Positions 51,051 through 59,818 of a stretch of DNA of 64,000 nt are shown one piece after another. The stretch is from NCBI GenBank assembly GCA_035573675.1, contig DATMAB010000012.1:62001-126000 (forward strand), given 5' to 3'. Numbering within the stretch: the first letter of the stretch is position 1; each line of letters begins with the position of its first letter. Under the pieces are notes generated by a model. That model worked only from the letters and a program-made list of their open reading frames with translations. It was not told where the DNA came from and made no database searches. A program made the translations under genes and the position numbers. Origin of the DNA: Terriglobales bacterium (GTDB lineage Bacteria > Acidobacteriota > Terriglobia > Terriglobales > Acidobacteriaceae).

Positions 51051-52831
51051 AACCGCAGACCATCATCGACGTCTTCTACGCCGCGGTGGAGCGCAACGCG
51101 GCGCGGGTGATGACCTACAAGCAGACTATCCGCTGGATCGACATCGCTTCGCACGAACTGTATCGCGACGCGGTGGGCACGGCGCGGACGCTGGAGGGCT
51201 GGGGCATCGGCAAAGGCGACCGCGTCGCCATCCTGAGCGAGAACCGGCCGGAGTGGGCGGTGGCGGATTTCGCCACGCTGCTGCTGGGCGCGGTGGACGT
51301 GCCGATTTATCCCACGCTGCCGGCCGACCAGGTGGCCTACATCCTGAACGATTCCGGCGCGCGGGTGGCCTTCGTTTCCACCATCGAACAGCTCAAGAAG
51401 GTCAATTCCATCAAGAGCCAGACGCCTCTGGAAAAAGTGGTGTGCATGGACTACGTGGGCTCGACCGAGGGCCTGCCCATGCACCGCATGATGCACAACC
51501 AGCCTCCCGGCCGGGACGCAGAATTCGACGCGCGCGCACGCCAGGTGCAGCCGGAAGACCTGGCGACCATCGTCTATACGTCCGGGACCACGGGGAGGCC
51601 CAAGGGCGTGATGCTGACGCACGGGAACCTGGCGTCGAACGTGAGTTGCTCGCTTGAGCATCTCGGCCTGGTGCCGGGCCATCTGTGCATCTCGTTCCTG
51701 CCGCTCTCGCACATCACGGCCCGCCATCTGGATTACGTCTGTTTCGCCTACGGCGTCACCCTGGCCTACTGCCCGAACATGGACCGGGTCTTCGACGTGG
51801 CGGCGGAAGTGCATCCCACTTTGTTCGTCGCGGTGCCGCGTATCTATGAAAAAGTGCAGGCGAAGGTGCAGCGCATGGCAGGCCGCGGGCTGAAGCGGTC
51901 CATTTACGAGTGGGCCCTCGCCACGGGACGCAAGCATCGTGAAGAGACGCTGGCCGGCAAACAGCCCACGGGACTGGCGTGGAAGGTGGCCGATGCGCTG
52001 CTCTACTCGAAGATCCGCAAGGCGTTCGGCGGGCAGGTGCTGGCCTACATCTCCGGGGGCGCGCCGCTCGGACGCGACCTGGCGGAGTGGTTTGCCTGCG
52101 TGGGCATCCGCATCTTCGAAGGCTACGGGCTCACGGAGACGTCGCCGGTGATCGCGTTGAATCATCCCCACGCGCATAAGATCGGCACCGTGGGCCGGCC
52201 GCTGCGCAACGTCGAGGTCCGCATCGCCGAGGACGGCGAGATCCTGGTGCGCGGACCCTCGGTCTTCAAAAGCTACTGGAACCTTCCGGAAGAGACGGTG
52301 CAAGCGTTCACCGCCGACGGCTGGTTCAAGACCGGCGATATCGGCACGCTCGACGCCGAGGGCTTCCTTGCCATCACCGACCGTAAGAAGGACCTGATCA
52401 AGACCTCGGGCGGGAAGTTCGTGGCGCCACAGCCCATCGAGAAGTTGCTGAAGGCCAATCCGCTGGTGGCGGAAGCGGTGGTCATCGGCGACAAGCGCAA
52501 GTTCGCCATGGTGCTGGTGGCGCCGCACTTCGAGATGCTGGAGAGCTGGGCCCGCGCCAACGACGTCCCCTTTGCTTCGCGGCAGGAACTGGTCGCGCAT
52601 CCCAAGGTGCAGGCGCTCTATGAAGGCATTGTGGCCGAGGTCAATCGGAACTTGGCGCAGTTCGAAGCTCTGAAGCGCGTGCTGGTGGTGGCGGACGAAT
52701 TCAGCGTCGCCGACGGCACCATGACGCCCTCCATGAAGCTGCGCCGGCGGGTCGTGGAAGAACGGTACCGGAAACAGATCGAGGAAATCTACGCGCAGCC
52801 GGCGCCGTTGACGCAGACTGCTACGGTCTAG
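51047..52831 (+). CDS. Long-chain-fatty-acid--CoA ligase (AMP-forming)
   Basis: A 594-residue ANL-superfamily enzyme that activates fatty acids to acyl-CoA via acyl-AMP. Visible motifs are the P-loop IVYTSGTTGRPKGVMLTHGN, FLPLSHITAR, YISGGAPLGRDLAEWF, GYGLTETSPVIALN, the hinge GWFKTGDIGTLDAEGFLAIT and DRKKDLIKTSGGKFVAPQPI with the C-terminal region that holds the adenylation Lys. The end VADGTMTPSMKLRRRVVEER is typical of the long-chain type. It is translated from an overlap with the TetR regulator. Confidence 0.93.
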   Translation: MKPQTIIDVFYAAVERNAARVMTYKQTIRWIDIASHELYRDAVGTARTLEGWGIGKGDRVAILSENRPEWAVADFATLLLGAVDVPIYPTLPADQVAYILNDSGARVAFVSTIEQLKKVNSIKSQTPLEKVVCMDYVGSTEGLPMHRMMHNQPPGRDAEFDARARQVQPEDLATIVYTSGTTGRPKGVMLTHGNLASNVSCSLEHLGLVPGHLCISFLPLSHITARHLDYVCFAYGVTLAYCPNMDRVFDVAAEVHPTLFVAVPRIYEKVQAKVQRMAGRGLKRSIYEWALATGRKHREETLAGKQPTGLAWKVADALLYSKIRKAFGGQVLAYISGGAPLGRDLAEWFACVGIRIFEGYGLTETSPVIALNHPHAHKIGTVGRPLRNVEVRIAEDGEILVRGPSVFKSYWNLPEETVQAFTADGWFKTGDIGTLDAEGFLAITDRKKDLIKTSGGKFVAPQPIEKLLKANPLVAEAVVIGDKRKFAMVLVAPHFEMLESWARANDVPFASRQELVAHPKVQALYEGIVAEVNRNLAQFEALKRVLVVADEFSVADGTMTPSMKLRRRVVEERYRKQIEEIYAQPAPLTQTATV

Positions 52832-52932
52832 GCATTGTTCCCATTCTGGAACGAACAGCTTGCCGCGATGGTCGGCTCGGCTTGACTTCCCCCCCCAACT
52901 CGCCCACACCTGCGGAAGCAGGAGGTGCTGAC

Positions 52933-53298
52933 ATGTCCACGATTCGACTTGTCCTAGCGTCCTTTGCTATGACATGGTTCCTCTCCGGAACCGTGTGGGC
53001 CGGACGTTGCCCTGGACCTCTACAGGGCTTCGCTGTTACATGCCAATATGGAAACTGCAGCGAGGAGATTCACACTTGGCGTTGCAGCTCGGCCTACGAC
53101 CGGGAAGTTGGCTGCGGGATGGCGCCTGAGACTTGCTGCGGCGGAGAGATTACCGTAGTAGCTCCACTTGGTTGCGGCTTCTATCAGGCAGGCCTCGACC
53201 GTGATGACATCCTAAAACTCGCCGAGAGCGTGCCTGAAGGTGCCTTTGTGCCGCTGTGCGAGGGCGGCTATGACGAAGTGGCGGTCGCTGCGAACTAG
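52933..53298 (+). CDS. Small secreted cysteine-rich protein of unknown function
   Basis: A 121-residue protein. The signal peptide (MSTIRLVLASFAMTWFLSGT, cut near VWAG) is followed by nine cysteines (26, 37, 42, 51, 61, 68, 69, 81, 109), enough for four disulfides. AGGAGG sits 8 bases before the ATG. No family is recognised. The gene overlaps the next one by 29 bases in another frame, which implies coupled expression. Confidence 0.65.
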   Translation: MSTIRLVLASFAMTWFLSGTVWAGRCPGPLQGFAVTCQYGNCSEEIHTWRCSSAYDREVGCGMAPETCCGGEITVVAPLGCGFYQAGLDRDDILKLAESVPEGAFVPLCEGGYDEVAVAAN

Positions 53299-54346
53299 GA
53301 AGGTCGCGGGCTGGTGGTATCCCGTTTGCATACTCCTGAGCGGAGTCTTGTTCGCGAGCTCCCTGCCAGTCCCTCGCTTAGAGCTGGAAGCCAAGCGCAA
53401 GGTGTCGGTTCCAACGGTGTATGCAGCGGTCCTGCTGGGGATTTCCCGGTGCGACGCGGATTCGTCCATTTACCTCCAACAGTACAGCCCGACCGGAACT
53501 CAGCCGATTCTGAAGGCGTCACGAGACGGGCAGAGAACAGTTCGCTTCAGCCTGGATGCTGTGCCGGAACTCCAGGCCGCAGACATAGTCAATTTTGCGC
53601 CCGATCGAAGCGGCCAGCTTTTCTTGCTCGTGAACCGAAAAGAGGAACACTTTGTCGCTCGGTTCGACCGGGATGGCAAGTATGTCAGTCGATTTAGGAC
53701 TCCAGAACCCCTGCTCCCTACTGGTCTGGCCGTCTTTTCTTCCGGGGACCTCATGTTGTCGGGTTACGAAGTCCTTGACGGCCGGTACGAAACGCGACAG
53801 CTGCGGCCGATGCTTGCGCTGGTTGATGACGACGGTAGGCTGATACGACGCGTAGGCACGGGCGGCGGCGACATTCGACACCCACAACCCGCGAAGCATG
53901 AACCGGTCGATGATCCACTTGAGAGTCCTGATGTCGAGTTCGCCCAGGCCATTGGCGGCAGTGTGCTTGAGTCCGGTGACGATGGCAACGTGTACGTAAT
54001 GCGCGGTACGCCACAAGGGCCGATTCTTGTAGTGTCCGCCGCCGGCGAACTGTTGAGAACTCTACAGCTGACGCCGCCCGAGAGCTTTCGGCTGAGGGAA
54101 ATCAAGGTTGGTCAGGGAAGAATCGCAGCCGTTTACACGCGGCGTCCCGACCGAAACAGAGGAGAAACAACGTCGGCCGTGACGATCGCAGTTATCGACG
54201 CCGTTACTGGCGAAAAGCAAGCGGAATACTTTCACCAATCGCCGGAACTCGGTCTGGGGTTAGCGTGCTATACGCCGGACACCTTCACATTCGTCGGAGC
54301 GGACCGTCAGGGCTATCTTGAGCTGATCCACGCCGCCGCTAAATAG
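53270..54346 (+). CDS. Secreted or membrane-anchored protein of unknown function, propeller-like
   Basis: A 358-residue protein. An N-terminal hydrophobic helix (WWYPVCILLSGVLFASSLPV) is followed by beta-rich repeats such as GQLFLLVNRKEEHFVARFDR, DGKYVSRFRTPEPLLPTGLA and DDGRLIRRVGTGGG that suggest an NHL- or 6-bladed-type propeller, though no named family is certain. It overlaps the Cys-rich gene by 29 bases. Base composition of the pair is lower in G+C than in neighbouring genes, so they may have been acquired together. Confidence 0.65.
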   Translation: MTKWRSLRTRKVAGWWYPVCILLSGVLFASSLPVPRLELEAKRKVSVPTVYAAVLLGISRCDADSSIYLQQYSPTGTQPILKASRDGQRTVRFSLDAVPELQAADIVNFAPDRSGQLFLLVNRKEEHFVARFDRDGKYVSRFRTPEPLLPTGLAVFSSGDLMLSGYEVLDGRYETRQLRPMLALVDDDGRLIRRVGTGGGDIRHPQPAKHEPVDDPLESPDVEFAQAIGGSVLESGDDGNVYVMRGTPQGPILVVSAAGELLRTLQLTPPESFRLREIKVGQGRIAAVYTRRPDRNRGETTSAVTIAVIDAVTGEKQAEYFHQSPELGLGLACYTPDTFTFVGADRQGYLELIHAAAK

Positions 54347-54384
54347 GCGCTTCTAGTCTGTGGCGTAGTAGATTTGCACGCACG

Positions 54385-55155
54385 CTATCGCACCACTCCC
54401 TCCAGGGGCGAACTGGCGGTGGCGTAAAGCTTCTTCGGCATGCGGCCGGCCAGATAGGCGGCGCGGCCGGCAAGGACGGCGTGCTTCATGGCTTCTGCCA
54501 TCCGCACCGGATCTTCGGCGTGGGCGATGCCGGAGTTCATCAGCACGCCGTCGTAACCCAGCTCCATGGCGATGGTGGCGTCGGAAGCCGTGCCCACGCC
54601 CGCGTCCACGATGAGCGGCACATCGGTAATCATCTCGCGCAGGATGCGCAGGTTGGCGGCGTTCTGAATGCCCAGGCCGCTGCCGATGGGCGCACCCAGA
54701 GGCATCACGGCGCTCGCGCCCGCGTCGACCAGACGCCTGGCAACCACCACGTCATCCGACGTATAGGGCAGAACCGTGAAGCCTTCCTTCACCAGCACGC
54801 GCGTGGCTTCGATGGTGGCCTGCACGTCGGGGTAGAGCGTGCGCTCATCGCCGATGACCTCGATCTTTACCCAGTCCGAGAGTCCGACTTCGCGCGAGAG
54901 CCGGGCCGTGCGCAGCGCGTCCTCAGCCGTGTAGCAGCCGGCCGTGTTGGGCAGCAGGAAATACTTTTGCGGATCAATGAAGTCGAGCAGCGATTCCTTG
55001 GAACGGTCGAGGTTAACGCGGCGCACAGCCACCGTGACCATCTCGGCGCCCGAGGCTTCGATGGCCCGCGCCGTCTCCTGCCCCGACTTGTACTTCCCCG
55101 TGCCCACAATGAGCCGCGAGCGGAACTCGCGGCCAGCGATGCGGAAGGAGTCCAT
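54385..55155 (-). CDS. thiG: Thiazole synthase ThiG
   Basis: ThiG makes the thiazole phosphate of thiamine from deoxyxylulose phosphate, dehydroglycine and ThiS-thiocarboxylate. The 256-residue TIM barrel shows [51 protein letters not shown], the Schiff-base Lys region VKIEVIGDE, and [20 protein letters not shown] near the phosphate site. Length and motifs are complete. The usual partners thiS, thiO/thiH and thiE are not adjacent. Confidence 0.95.
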   Translation of the reverse strand: MDSFRIAGREFRSRLIVGTGKYKSGQETARAIEASGAEMVTVAVRRVNLDRSKESLLDFIDPQKYFLLPNTAGCYTAEDALRTARLSREVGLSDWVKIEVIGDERTLYPDVQATIEATRVLVKEGFTVLPYTSDDVVVARRLVDAGASAVMPLGAPIGSGLGIQNAANLRILREMITDVPLIVDAGVGTASDATIAMELGYDGVLMNSGIAHAEDPVRMAEAMKHAVLAGRAAYLAGRMPKKLYATASSPLEGVVR

Positions 55156-55228
55156 AGAGATATTGTAGAGGTCTCAGGTCTCGGGTGTCAGGTCCCAGGT
55201 GGCGCCTATGCAATTCCATTCTGTGATT

Positions 55229-55267
55229 GTCATCCTGAGCCCGCCTTCAGGCGGGCGAAGGACCTAC
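55229..55267 (+). repeat. Left copy of inverted repeat flanking the GIY-YIG gene
   Basis: GTCATCCTGAGC and GCGAAGGACCTAC are separated by a small hairpin (GCCCGCC/GGCGGGC, 55239-55256). The copy overlaps the last codon of the GIY-YIG gene. Confidence 0.65.
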
Positions 55268-55581
55268 TCCGTCTCCCAAGGGGCGTGGTTGGGATTCTCG
55301 AACCACTCGGCCGCGAGGTCGAGCCAGTGCGGGTTCTCCGCTTCGATCAGAGCGACCTTGCATGCCCGCGTCCAGCCTTTCAATTGCTTCTCACGGCCGA
55401 TGGCACTGCGGGCATTCCGATAGCGCTCGTAGTACACGAGCCATGGGAGGTTGTACTGAGAGGTAAACCCTGGGAGGAGCTTATTCTTGTGTTCGAACAC
55501 GCGCTTGCGGAGCTTGCTGGTGATACCGATGTACAGGCGATGCGCCTTGTTTGACATGATGTATACGTAGTACCACTTCAT
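55264..55581 (-). CDS. GIY-YIG nuclease superfamily protein
   Basis: A 105-residue single-domain protein of the UPF0213/YhbQ type. It has WYYVYIMSNKAHRLYIGITS (the GIY-YIG motif as YVYI...YIG), the basic motif KLRKRVFEHKN with Arg and His/Tyr of the active site, and the Glu in SAIGREKQLKGWTR. It should bind and perhaps nick DNA. Inverted copies of a GTCATCCTGAGC...GAAGGACCTAC repeat bracket the gene, which is reminiscent of repeat-plus-nuclease mobile units. Confidence 0.87.
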   Translation of the reverse strand: MKWYYVYIMSNKAHRLYIGITSKLRKRVFEHKNKLLPGFTSQYNLPWLVYYERYRNARSAIGREKQLKGWTRACKVALIEAENPHWLDLAAEWFENPNHAPWETE

Positions 55582-55623
55582 GGCAGCACCGAACGGGTCC
55601 GAGTATACCCATAGGGAAACAGG

Positions 55624-55651
55624 GTAGGTCCTTCGCTTCGCTCAGGATGAC
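55624..55651 (-). repeat. Right copy of inverted repeat flanking the GIY-YIG gene
   Basis: On the minus strand it reads GTCATCCTGAGC, GAAGC, GAAGGACCTAC, facing the left copy. It lies 43 bases upstream of the GIY-YIG start. Confidence 0.65.
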
Positions 55652-55694
55652 ACCTCTAGTAGTTACGCTATTTCCAAGTATGTAACATCCCGCT

Positions 55695-56012
55695 ATGACC
55701 CTGGCCGAAACCCTGCTTTCCGTCTGGCAGCAGGTGCTGGTGGAGAAGACGGATGTCGTTCGGCTCGAGAGGAGAGCCTTCCCTGTGGACCGGACGCGCA
55801 AGAAAGGGTTGCGCACCGTGGATTTCTCCTACGGAGAGCACCAAGTCACCGGAATCGAGCAGAATCCACGCACACAGTCCCGCTGGGCGCAGATGGCGCG
55901 CCAAGGCAAACGCGTGATGCAGTTCTCTTCCAAGGGCCGCTACATCGGCGTGGTGGCCGAGGGACATCTGACGCGCTACGGGGCGTGGGAGCAGCTCGAG
56001 CTGCCGGAGTGA
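55695..56012 (+). CDS. Conserved-looking 105-aa protein of unknown function
   Basis: A 105-residue protein starting MTLAETLLSVWQQVLVEKTD with a mixed alpha/beta pattern (RTRKKGLRTVDFSYGEHQVT, KRVMQFSSKGRYIGVVAEGH). No membrane segment, metal site or known motif is apparent. Codon use is normal for the window, which supports a real gene. Role unknown. Confidence 0.6.
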   Translation: MTLAETLLSVWQQVLVEKTDVVRLERRAFPVDRTRKKGLRTVDFSYGEHQVTGIEQNPRTQSRWAQMARQGKRVMQFSSKGRYIGVVAEGHLTRYGAWEQLELPE

Positions 56013-56013
56013 G

Positions 56014-56045
56014 GCAGTTCTCAGTTCTCAGTTCTCAGTTCTCAG
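56014..56045. repeat. TTCTCAG heptad tandem repeat
   Basis: Four copies of TTCTCAG in tandem directly after the stop codon at 56012. The rest of the gap to 56232 holds GGTTAGTGGTCAGTG-like simple repeats and no gene. Confidence 0.7.
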
Positions 56046-56232
56046 ATTCCTATTCTTGGCGTCGAGTGTCAGCGGCAAGTCCGAGAATCTGCAAACGTTC
56101 GCGGCAGGGTTCAAACCGACGGCGGCTGGGGGGAGCGAGGCGAATCGTGCGGCGGCATTGGCCAGTGGTTAGTGGTCAGTGTCGCGTAAGAGGCTTATTG
56201 TGAACAGGTTGCGAGCATAGCCGCAGATAAGT

Positions 56233-56676
56233 CTAGCGCTTCTGGGCGGTGGCGGGGACGGCTGGAGGAGGTTCCTCGGCGGGCAGGACGTAGACCACTT
56301 CGCCTGGGCGGGCGTAGCGGAGTTGCTCGCGGGCTTCGCGCTCAATGGTCGCCGGATCGGTCTTGAGCGCCTTGATTTGCTGGGTGATGCGTTCGTTCTC
56401 CGCCTGGAGCTGCTGCACCTCTTTCTCCAGCCGCCGGTATTCGGAGCGCTTGCCGTAGTAGACCACCATGCCGTTGGCGCCGAAGACCACGTGCGCCGCC
56501 ATCAGGGCGGCCAACAGGGCGATGCCGGCGGTGGCCAGCTTGCGGCGCGCGGAAAAGAGCCGGTCGGTGAGGTCGTGAATCCGCGCCCGGAAAAGAGTCG
56601 CGGGCTTTTTCCCCGAAATCAGAGACTGGCGCCGTAGAGTGCGCAGGTTGCGGGATGGCGTGGCTTGCTTGTGCAT
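56233..56676 (-). CDS. FtsB/DivIC-type septum formation initiator
   Basis: A 147-residue single-pass membrane protein. The cytoplasmic N-terminus is basic (about 50 residues), the transmembrane helix is LATAGIALLAALMAAHVVFG, and the periplasmic coiled coil is YRRLEKEVQQLQAENERITQ ending in the conserved region EREAREQLRYARPGEVVYVL. These are FtsB/DivIC features; it links early and late division proteins. The start at 56676 is the first ATG that leaves the normal length. It lies 65 bases downstream of the phosphohexomutase gene on the same strand. Confidence 0.88.
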   Translation of the reverse strand: MHKQATPSRNLRTLRRQSLISGKKPATLFRARIHDLTDRLFSARRKLATAGIALLAALMAAHVVFGANGMVVYYGKRSEYRRLEKEVQQLQAENERITQQIKALKTDPATIEREAREQLRYARPGEVVYVLPAEEPPPAVPATAQKR

Positions 56677-56741
56677 GTTCTTTGAAACGTGCCGTCCCTT
56701 CGGGACCCGGCCTCTTCTGTTCCAGCTACCCGGCCATTCGG

Positions 56742-58154
56742 CTACGCGAAGATCCACTGCCTGGCCGCCGCGCTCAACGCTTCCAGGTCCTGCGGAGAGC
56801 GCGCCTCGGAATAGACGCGCACCACCGGTTCGGTCCCCGAGAGCCGGTAGCAGACCCAGGAGCCGTCGTCGAACACCAGCTTTAACCCATCGGTTCGAAC
56901 CACCCGGGCCACTCGCCGCCCGGCCAGTTCCCCGGGATCGCGGCCGCACTTAGCAGTGAACTTCTCCTTCACCTCCGGCGTCAAGCGGAAGTTCTGGCGC
57001 CGCGGGTAAAAGGAACCAACTTGGTCAAACAGGCGATGGAGCTGCCGGGAAAGACTTTGGCCGCGGCGCGCGACCATTTCGCAGGCCAGCAGGCCGGCCA
57101 GAATGCCGTCCTTTTCCGGGACGTGATGGCGGATGGAGAGTCCGGCGCTTTCTTCGCCGCCGATGACGATCTTATCCTGCTTGATGAGCTCGCCGATGTA
57201 CTTGAAGCCGACCGGAGTCTCGTGCAGCTCGACCTGCAGATGATCGGCCAGCGCGTTGATGAGGTTGGTGGTGGCCACGGACTTGGCCACGCCATTGCGC
57301 CAGCCGCGGGTCTCGACCAGATAGTCGAACAGGAGCGCGATGAGATAGTTGGGCTGGAGGAAGGTGCCGTCTTCGTCGAGGAGGCCGAAGCGGTCGGCAT
57401 CGCCGTCGGTGGCGATGCCGATACGCGCCCCGCTTTCCCGCATGGCGCGGCGCAGGTCTTCGAGCAGGTGCTCGTCCGGCTCCGGGGCGTGGCCGCCGAA
57501 GAGCACGTCGCGGCGGTCGTGGAGGGTGGTGACCGGGATCCCGGCCCCGTGCAGGAGTGAATCCGGATAGCCGCGGGCCGCGCCGTAGAGCGGGTCAAAG
57601 GCCACCTTGACCCCGGATGTGCGGATGACCTCCAGGTCCACAATCTCTTTCAGTCGAGCCAGATAGGCCGCGCGGACGTCAATCGTTTCACAGGCTGCCC
57701 CGCCTGCCTTGCCTTTCTCTGTGTCCTCTGAGTCCTTTGTGGTTAAGTTTTGGATTTCCGCCTCGATCCTCCGGGTCACTTCGGGCAGCGCGGGCGCGCC
57801 GTCCGGAGTGGAGAACTTGATGCCGTTGTACTCCGGAGGATTGTGGGAGGCGGTGAAGTTGATGGCGCCGTCCGCCCGCGAGCGGATCACGGCAAAGGCG
57901 ATGGCCGGCGTGGGCGCAGCTTCCGCCACCAGCAGCGGCGTGATGCCGTGCGCGGCCAGGAGGTCGCAGGCCAGGGCGCAGAAACTTTCGCCCAGAAAGC
58001 GCGGATCGCGGGCCACGATGACGCGCGCCCCCGCAGGCTTCTGTGACGCCACGTAGCGGGCGATCCCGGTCACGGCGCGGCGCACGTTGGCAAACGTGAA
58101 GTCTTCGGCCATAATCGCCCGCCAGCCGGAGGTGCCGAACTTGATCTGGGTCAT
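56742..58154 (-). CDS. Phosphohexomutase (phosphoglucomutase/phosphomannomutase)
   Basis: A 470-residue alpha-D-phosphohexomutase that interconverts sugar 1- and 6-phosphates. Active-site features are S103 in TASHNPPEYNG, the metal loop DGDADRFGLLDEDG, sugar loop GGEESAGLSIRHHVPEKDGI and phosphate loop RLSGTEPVVRVY. The start MTQIKFGTSGWRAIM is typical. Residues about 136-150 (NLTTKDSEDTEKGKA) are an unusual low-complexity stretch that corresponds to a repeat-like DNA sequence inside the gene. It is upstream of the division gene. Confidence 0.93.
   Translation of the reverse strand: MTQIKFGTSGWRAIMAEDFTFANVRRAVTGIARYVASQKPAGARVIVARDPRFLGESFCALACDLLAAHGITPLLVAEAAPTPAIAFAVIRSRADGAINFTASHNPPEYNGIKFSTPDGAPALPEVTRRIEAEIQNLTTKDSEDTEKGKAGGAACETIDVRAAYLARLKEIVDLEVIRTSGVKVAFDPLYGAARGYPDSLLHGAGIPVTTLHDRRDVLFGGHAPEPDEHLLEDLRRAMRESGARIGIATDGDADRFGLLDEDGTFLQPNYLIALLFDYLVETRGWRNGVAKSVATTNLINALADHLQVELHETPVGFKYIGELIKQDKIVIGGEESAGLSIRHHVPEKDGILAGLLACEMVARRGQSLSRQLHRLFDQVGSFYPRRQNFRLTPEVKEKFTAKCGRDPGELAGRRVARVVRTDGLKLVFDDGSWVCYRLSGTEPVVRVYSEARSPQDLEALSAAARQWIFA
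57714..57747. repeat. Repeat-like insertion inside the phosphohexomutase gene
   Basis: The plus strand reads TTTCTCTGTGTCCTCTGAGT followed by CCTTTGTGGTTAAG, a motif type that I know as a dispersed intergenic repeat in environmental bacterial genomes. Here it is in frame within a coding sequence. Confidence 0.45.
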
Positions 58155-58235
58155 ACTTTCGCCGCGGATGAACGCGGATACAACCGTGTGGGGCTTACTG
58201 GCTACTGACAACAGGCCACTGGCCACTGATTCTAT

Positions 58236-58568
58236 ATGACCGATAAGCGGATCGTGCTGACGACAACGGGAACGAAAGAAGAGGCGCAGAAGATCGCGCG
58301 CGGCCTGGTGGAACGGCGGCTGGCAGCGTGCGTCAATGTAGTGGGACCGGTGGAATCGGTGTATCGCTGGAAGGGCGCGGTGGAAGCGAACGCCGAGTTC
58401 CTGCTGCTGATCAAGACCACGGCCGGCGCGTTCGGAGCCGTGCGCGACGCCATCAAGGAACTGCACTCCTACGAACTGCCGGAGTGCGTGATGGTGACCA
58501 TCGAGGACGGGAGCGCGGAATATCTGGCGTGGATCGCAGACTCAATCGGGGAGGCGGACGAAATGTGA
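58236..58568 (+). CDS. cutA: Divalent-cation tolerance protein CutA
   Basis: A 110-residue trimeric cytoplasmic protein. Typical CutA segments are IVLTTTGTKEEAQKIARGLV, RRLAACVNVVGPVESVYRWK, FLLLIKTTAGAF and ELPECVMVTIEDGSAEYLAW. It is linked to copper tolerance in Escherichia coli, but its real biochemical role is unclear. It is divergent from the phosphohexomutase gene and convergent with the trans-sulfuration gene, separated from the latter by an imperfect inverted repeat. Confidence 0.95.
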   Translation: MTDKRIVLTTTGTKEEAQKIARGLVERRLAACVNVVGPVESVYRWKGAVEANAEFLLLIKTTAGAFGAVRDAIKELHSYELPECVMVTIEDGSAEYLAWIADSIGEADEM

Positions 58569-58571
58569 ACT

Positions 58572-58623
58572 GCGAGTGATGAACTGTGAACTTAGGACGA
58601 CAAGTTGGCAGTTCATAGTTCGC
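58572..58623. terminator. Long imperfect inverted repeat between convergent genes
   Basis: Left arm 58572-58593 and right arm 58602-58623 pair at 17 of 22 positions around an 8-base loop, with repeated GAACT units. It lies between cutA and the cystathionine enzyme gene and could end transcription in both directions. Confidence 0.45.
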
Positions 58624-58636
58624 GATTCGTAGCTCG

Positions 58637-59785
58637 TTACACGGCTTTCAGCGCCTTATCCAGGTCCGCGATGATGTCATCCACGTCTTCAATGCCGACC
58701 GAGATGCGCACCATGCCGTCGGTCAGTCCGATGGCCTTGCGGCCGGCCGGGCCAAGCGCGGCGTGGGTCATGGTGGCAGGATGAGAAATCAGCGTTTCCA
58801 CTCCCCCCAGCGACTCCCCCAGCGAACACACGCGCACCTTGGCCAGCATGCGCTTGGCGGCGGCGAGTGACCCCAGATCGAAGGTGATCATGGAGCCGAA
58901 GCCGGACATCTGGCGCTTCGCGAGCTTGTGCTGCGGGTGCTGCGGCAATCCCGGATAGTACACGGCCTTCACCTTCCGATGACGATGGAGGAAGGCGGCC
59001 ACGCGGCGTCCGTTGGCATCGTGGCGCTCCATGCGCACCGCCAGCGTCTTCACGCCGCGCAAGACCAGCCAGCACTCGAACGGCGAGAGGATCGCCCCCG
59101 CCGACTTCTGCAGAAAGGCGAACTTCTCCGCCTGCTCGGGACGCGTGCAGACGATCACCCCGCCCAGCCCGTCGCTATGCCCGTTCAGGAACTTGGTCGT
59201 CGAATGGATCACCATGTCGGCCCCGAGAGCGATGGGCTGCTGGAAGTAGGGCGACATGAAGGTGTTGTCGACCACGAGTTCGACTTTATGGCGGCGCGTG
59301 ATGCGGCTGATGGCGCCGATATCGGAGACCGACATCAGCGGGTTGGTCGGGGTTTCGACGTAGACGATTTTCGTGCTGGGACGGATAGCACGCCCGACGG
59401 CGGAGGCGTCGGAGGTGTCTACGTAGGTGAACTGCAACCCGAATTTGGCCAGCACCTGGTTGAACAGCCGGGGCACGCCCCCATAGACGTTGTGCGAGCA
59501 GATGACGTGGTCGCCGGCCTCGAGCGTCGAGCACATGGCATTGATGGCGGCCATCCCGCTGGAGAATACGTGTGCCGAACGCCCGCCTTCGAGCGACGCC
59601 AGGTTCTGCTCCAGGCGCGTGCGCGTGGGATTGGATACGCGGGCGTACTCGTAGCCCTTGTGTTTCCCGATGCCCTCCTGCACGTAGGTGGACGTCGCAA
59701 AGATGGGAACGACAACGGCCCCAGTGGAAGGATCGGGCTCCTGGCCGTCATGGATGGCGCGCGTGGAAAATCCGGGCGATTTCAT
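58637..59785 (-). CDS. Cystathionine gamma-lyase/gamma-synthase (Cys/Met PLP enzyme)
   Basis: A 382-residue PLP enzyme: FSTRAIHDGQEPDPSTGAVV, YEYARVSNPTRTRLEQNLAS, VFSSGMAAINAM, VYVETPTNPLM, the PLP Lys in MVIHSTTKFLNGHSD and SLGESLGGVETLISHPATMT. These show the Cys/Met metabolism family. Synthase and lyase cannot be told apart by eye. A cysteine synthase/cystathionine beta-synthase-type gene lies just upstream on the same strand (220 bases of repeats between), which favours a reverse trans-sulfuration set and so gamma-lyase. Confidence 0.9.
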   Translation of the reverse strand: MKSPGFSTRAIHDGQEPDPSTGAVVVPIFATSTYVQEGIGKHKGYEYARVSNPTRTRLEQNLASLEGGRSAHVFSSGMAAINAMCSTLEAGDHVICSHNVYGGVPRLFNQVLAKFGLQFTYVDTSDASAVGRAIRPSTKIVYVETPTNPLMSVSDIGAISRITRRHKVELVVDNTFMSPYFQQPIALGADMVIHSTTKFLNGHSDGLGGVIVCTRPEQAEKFAFLQKSAGAILSPFECWLVLRGVKTLAVRMERHDANGRRVAAFLHRHRKVKAVYYPGLPQHPQHKLAKRQMSGFGSMITFDLGSLAAAKRMLAKVRVCSLGESLGGVETLISHPATMTHAALGPAGRKAIGLTDGMVRISVGIEDVDDIIADLDKALKAV

Positions 59786-59818
59786 GGCTCTTAGATTTCT
59801 AGCGGCTGCTTTCCAGGT

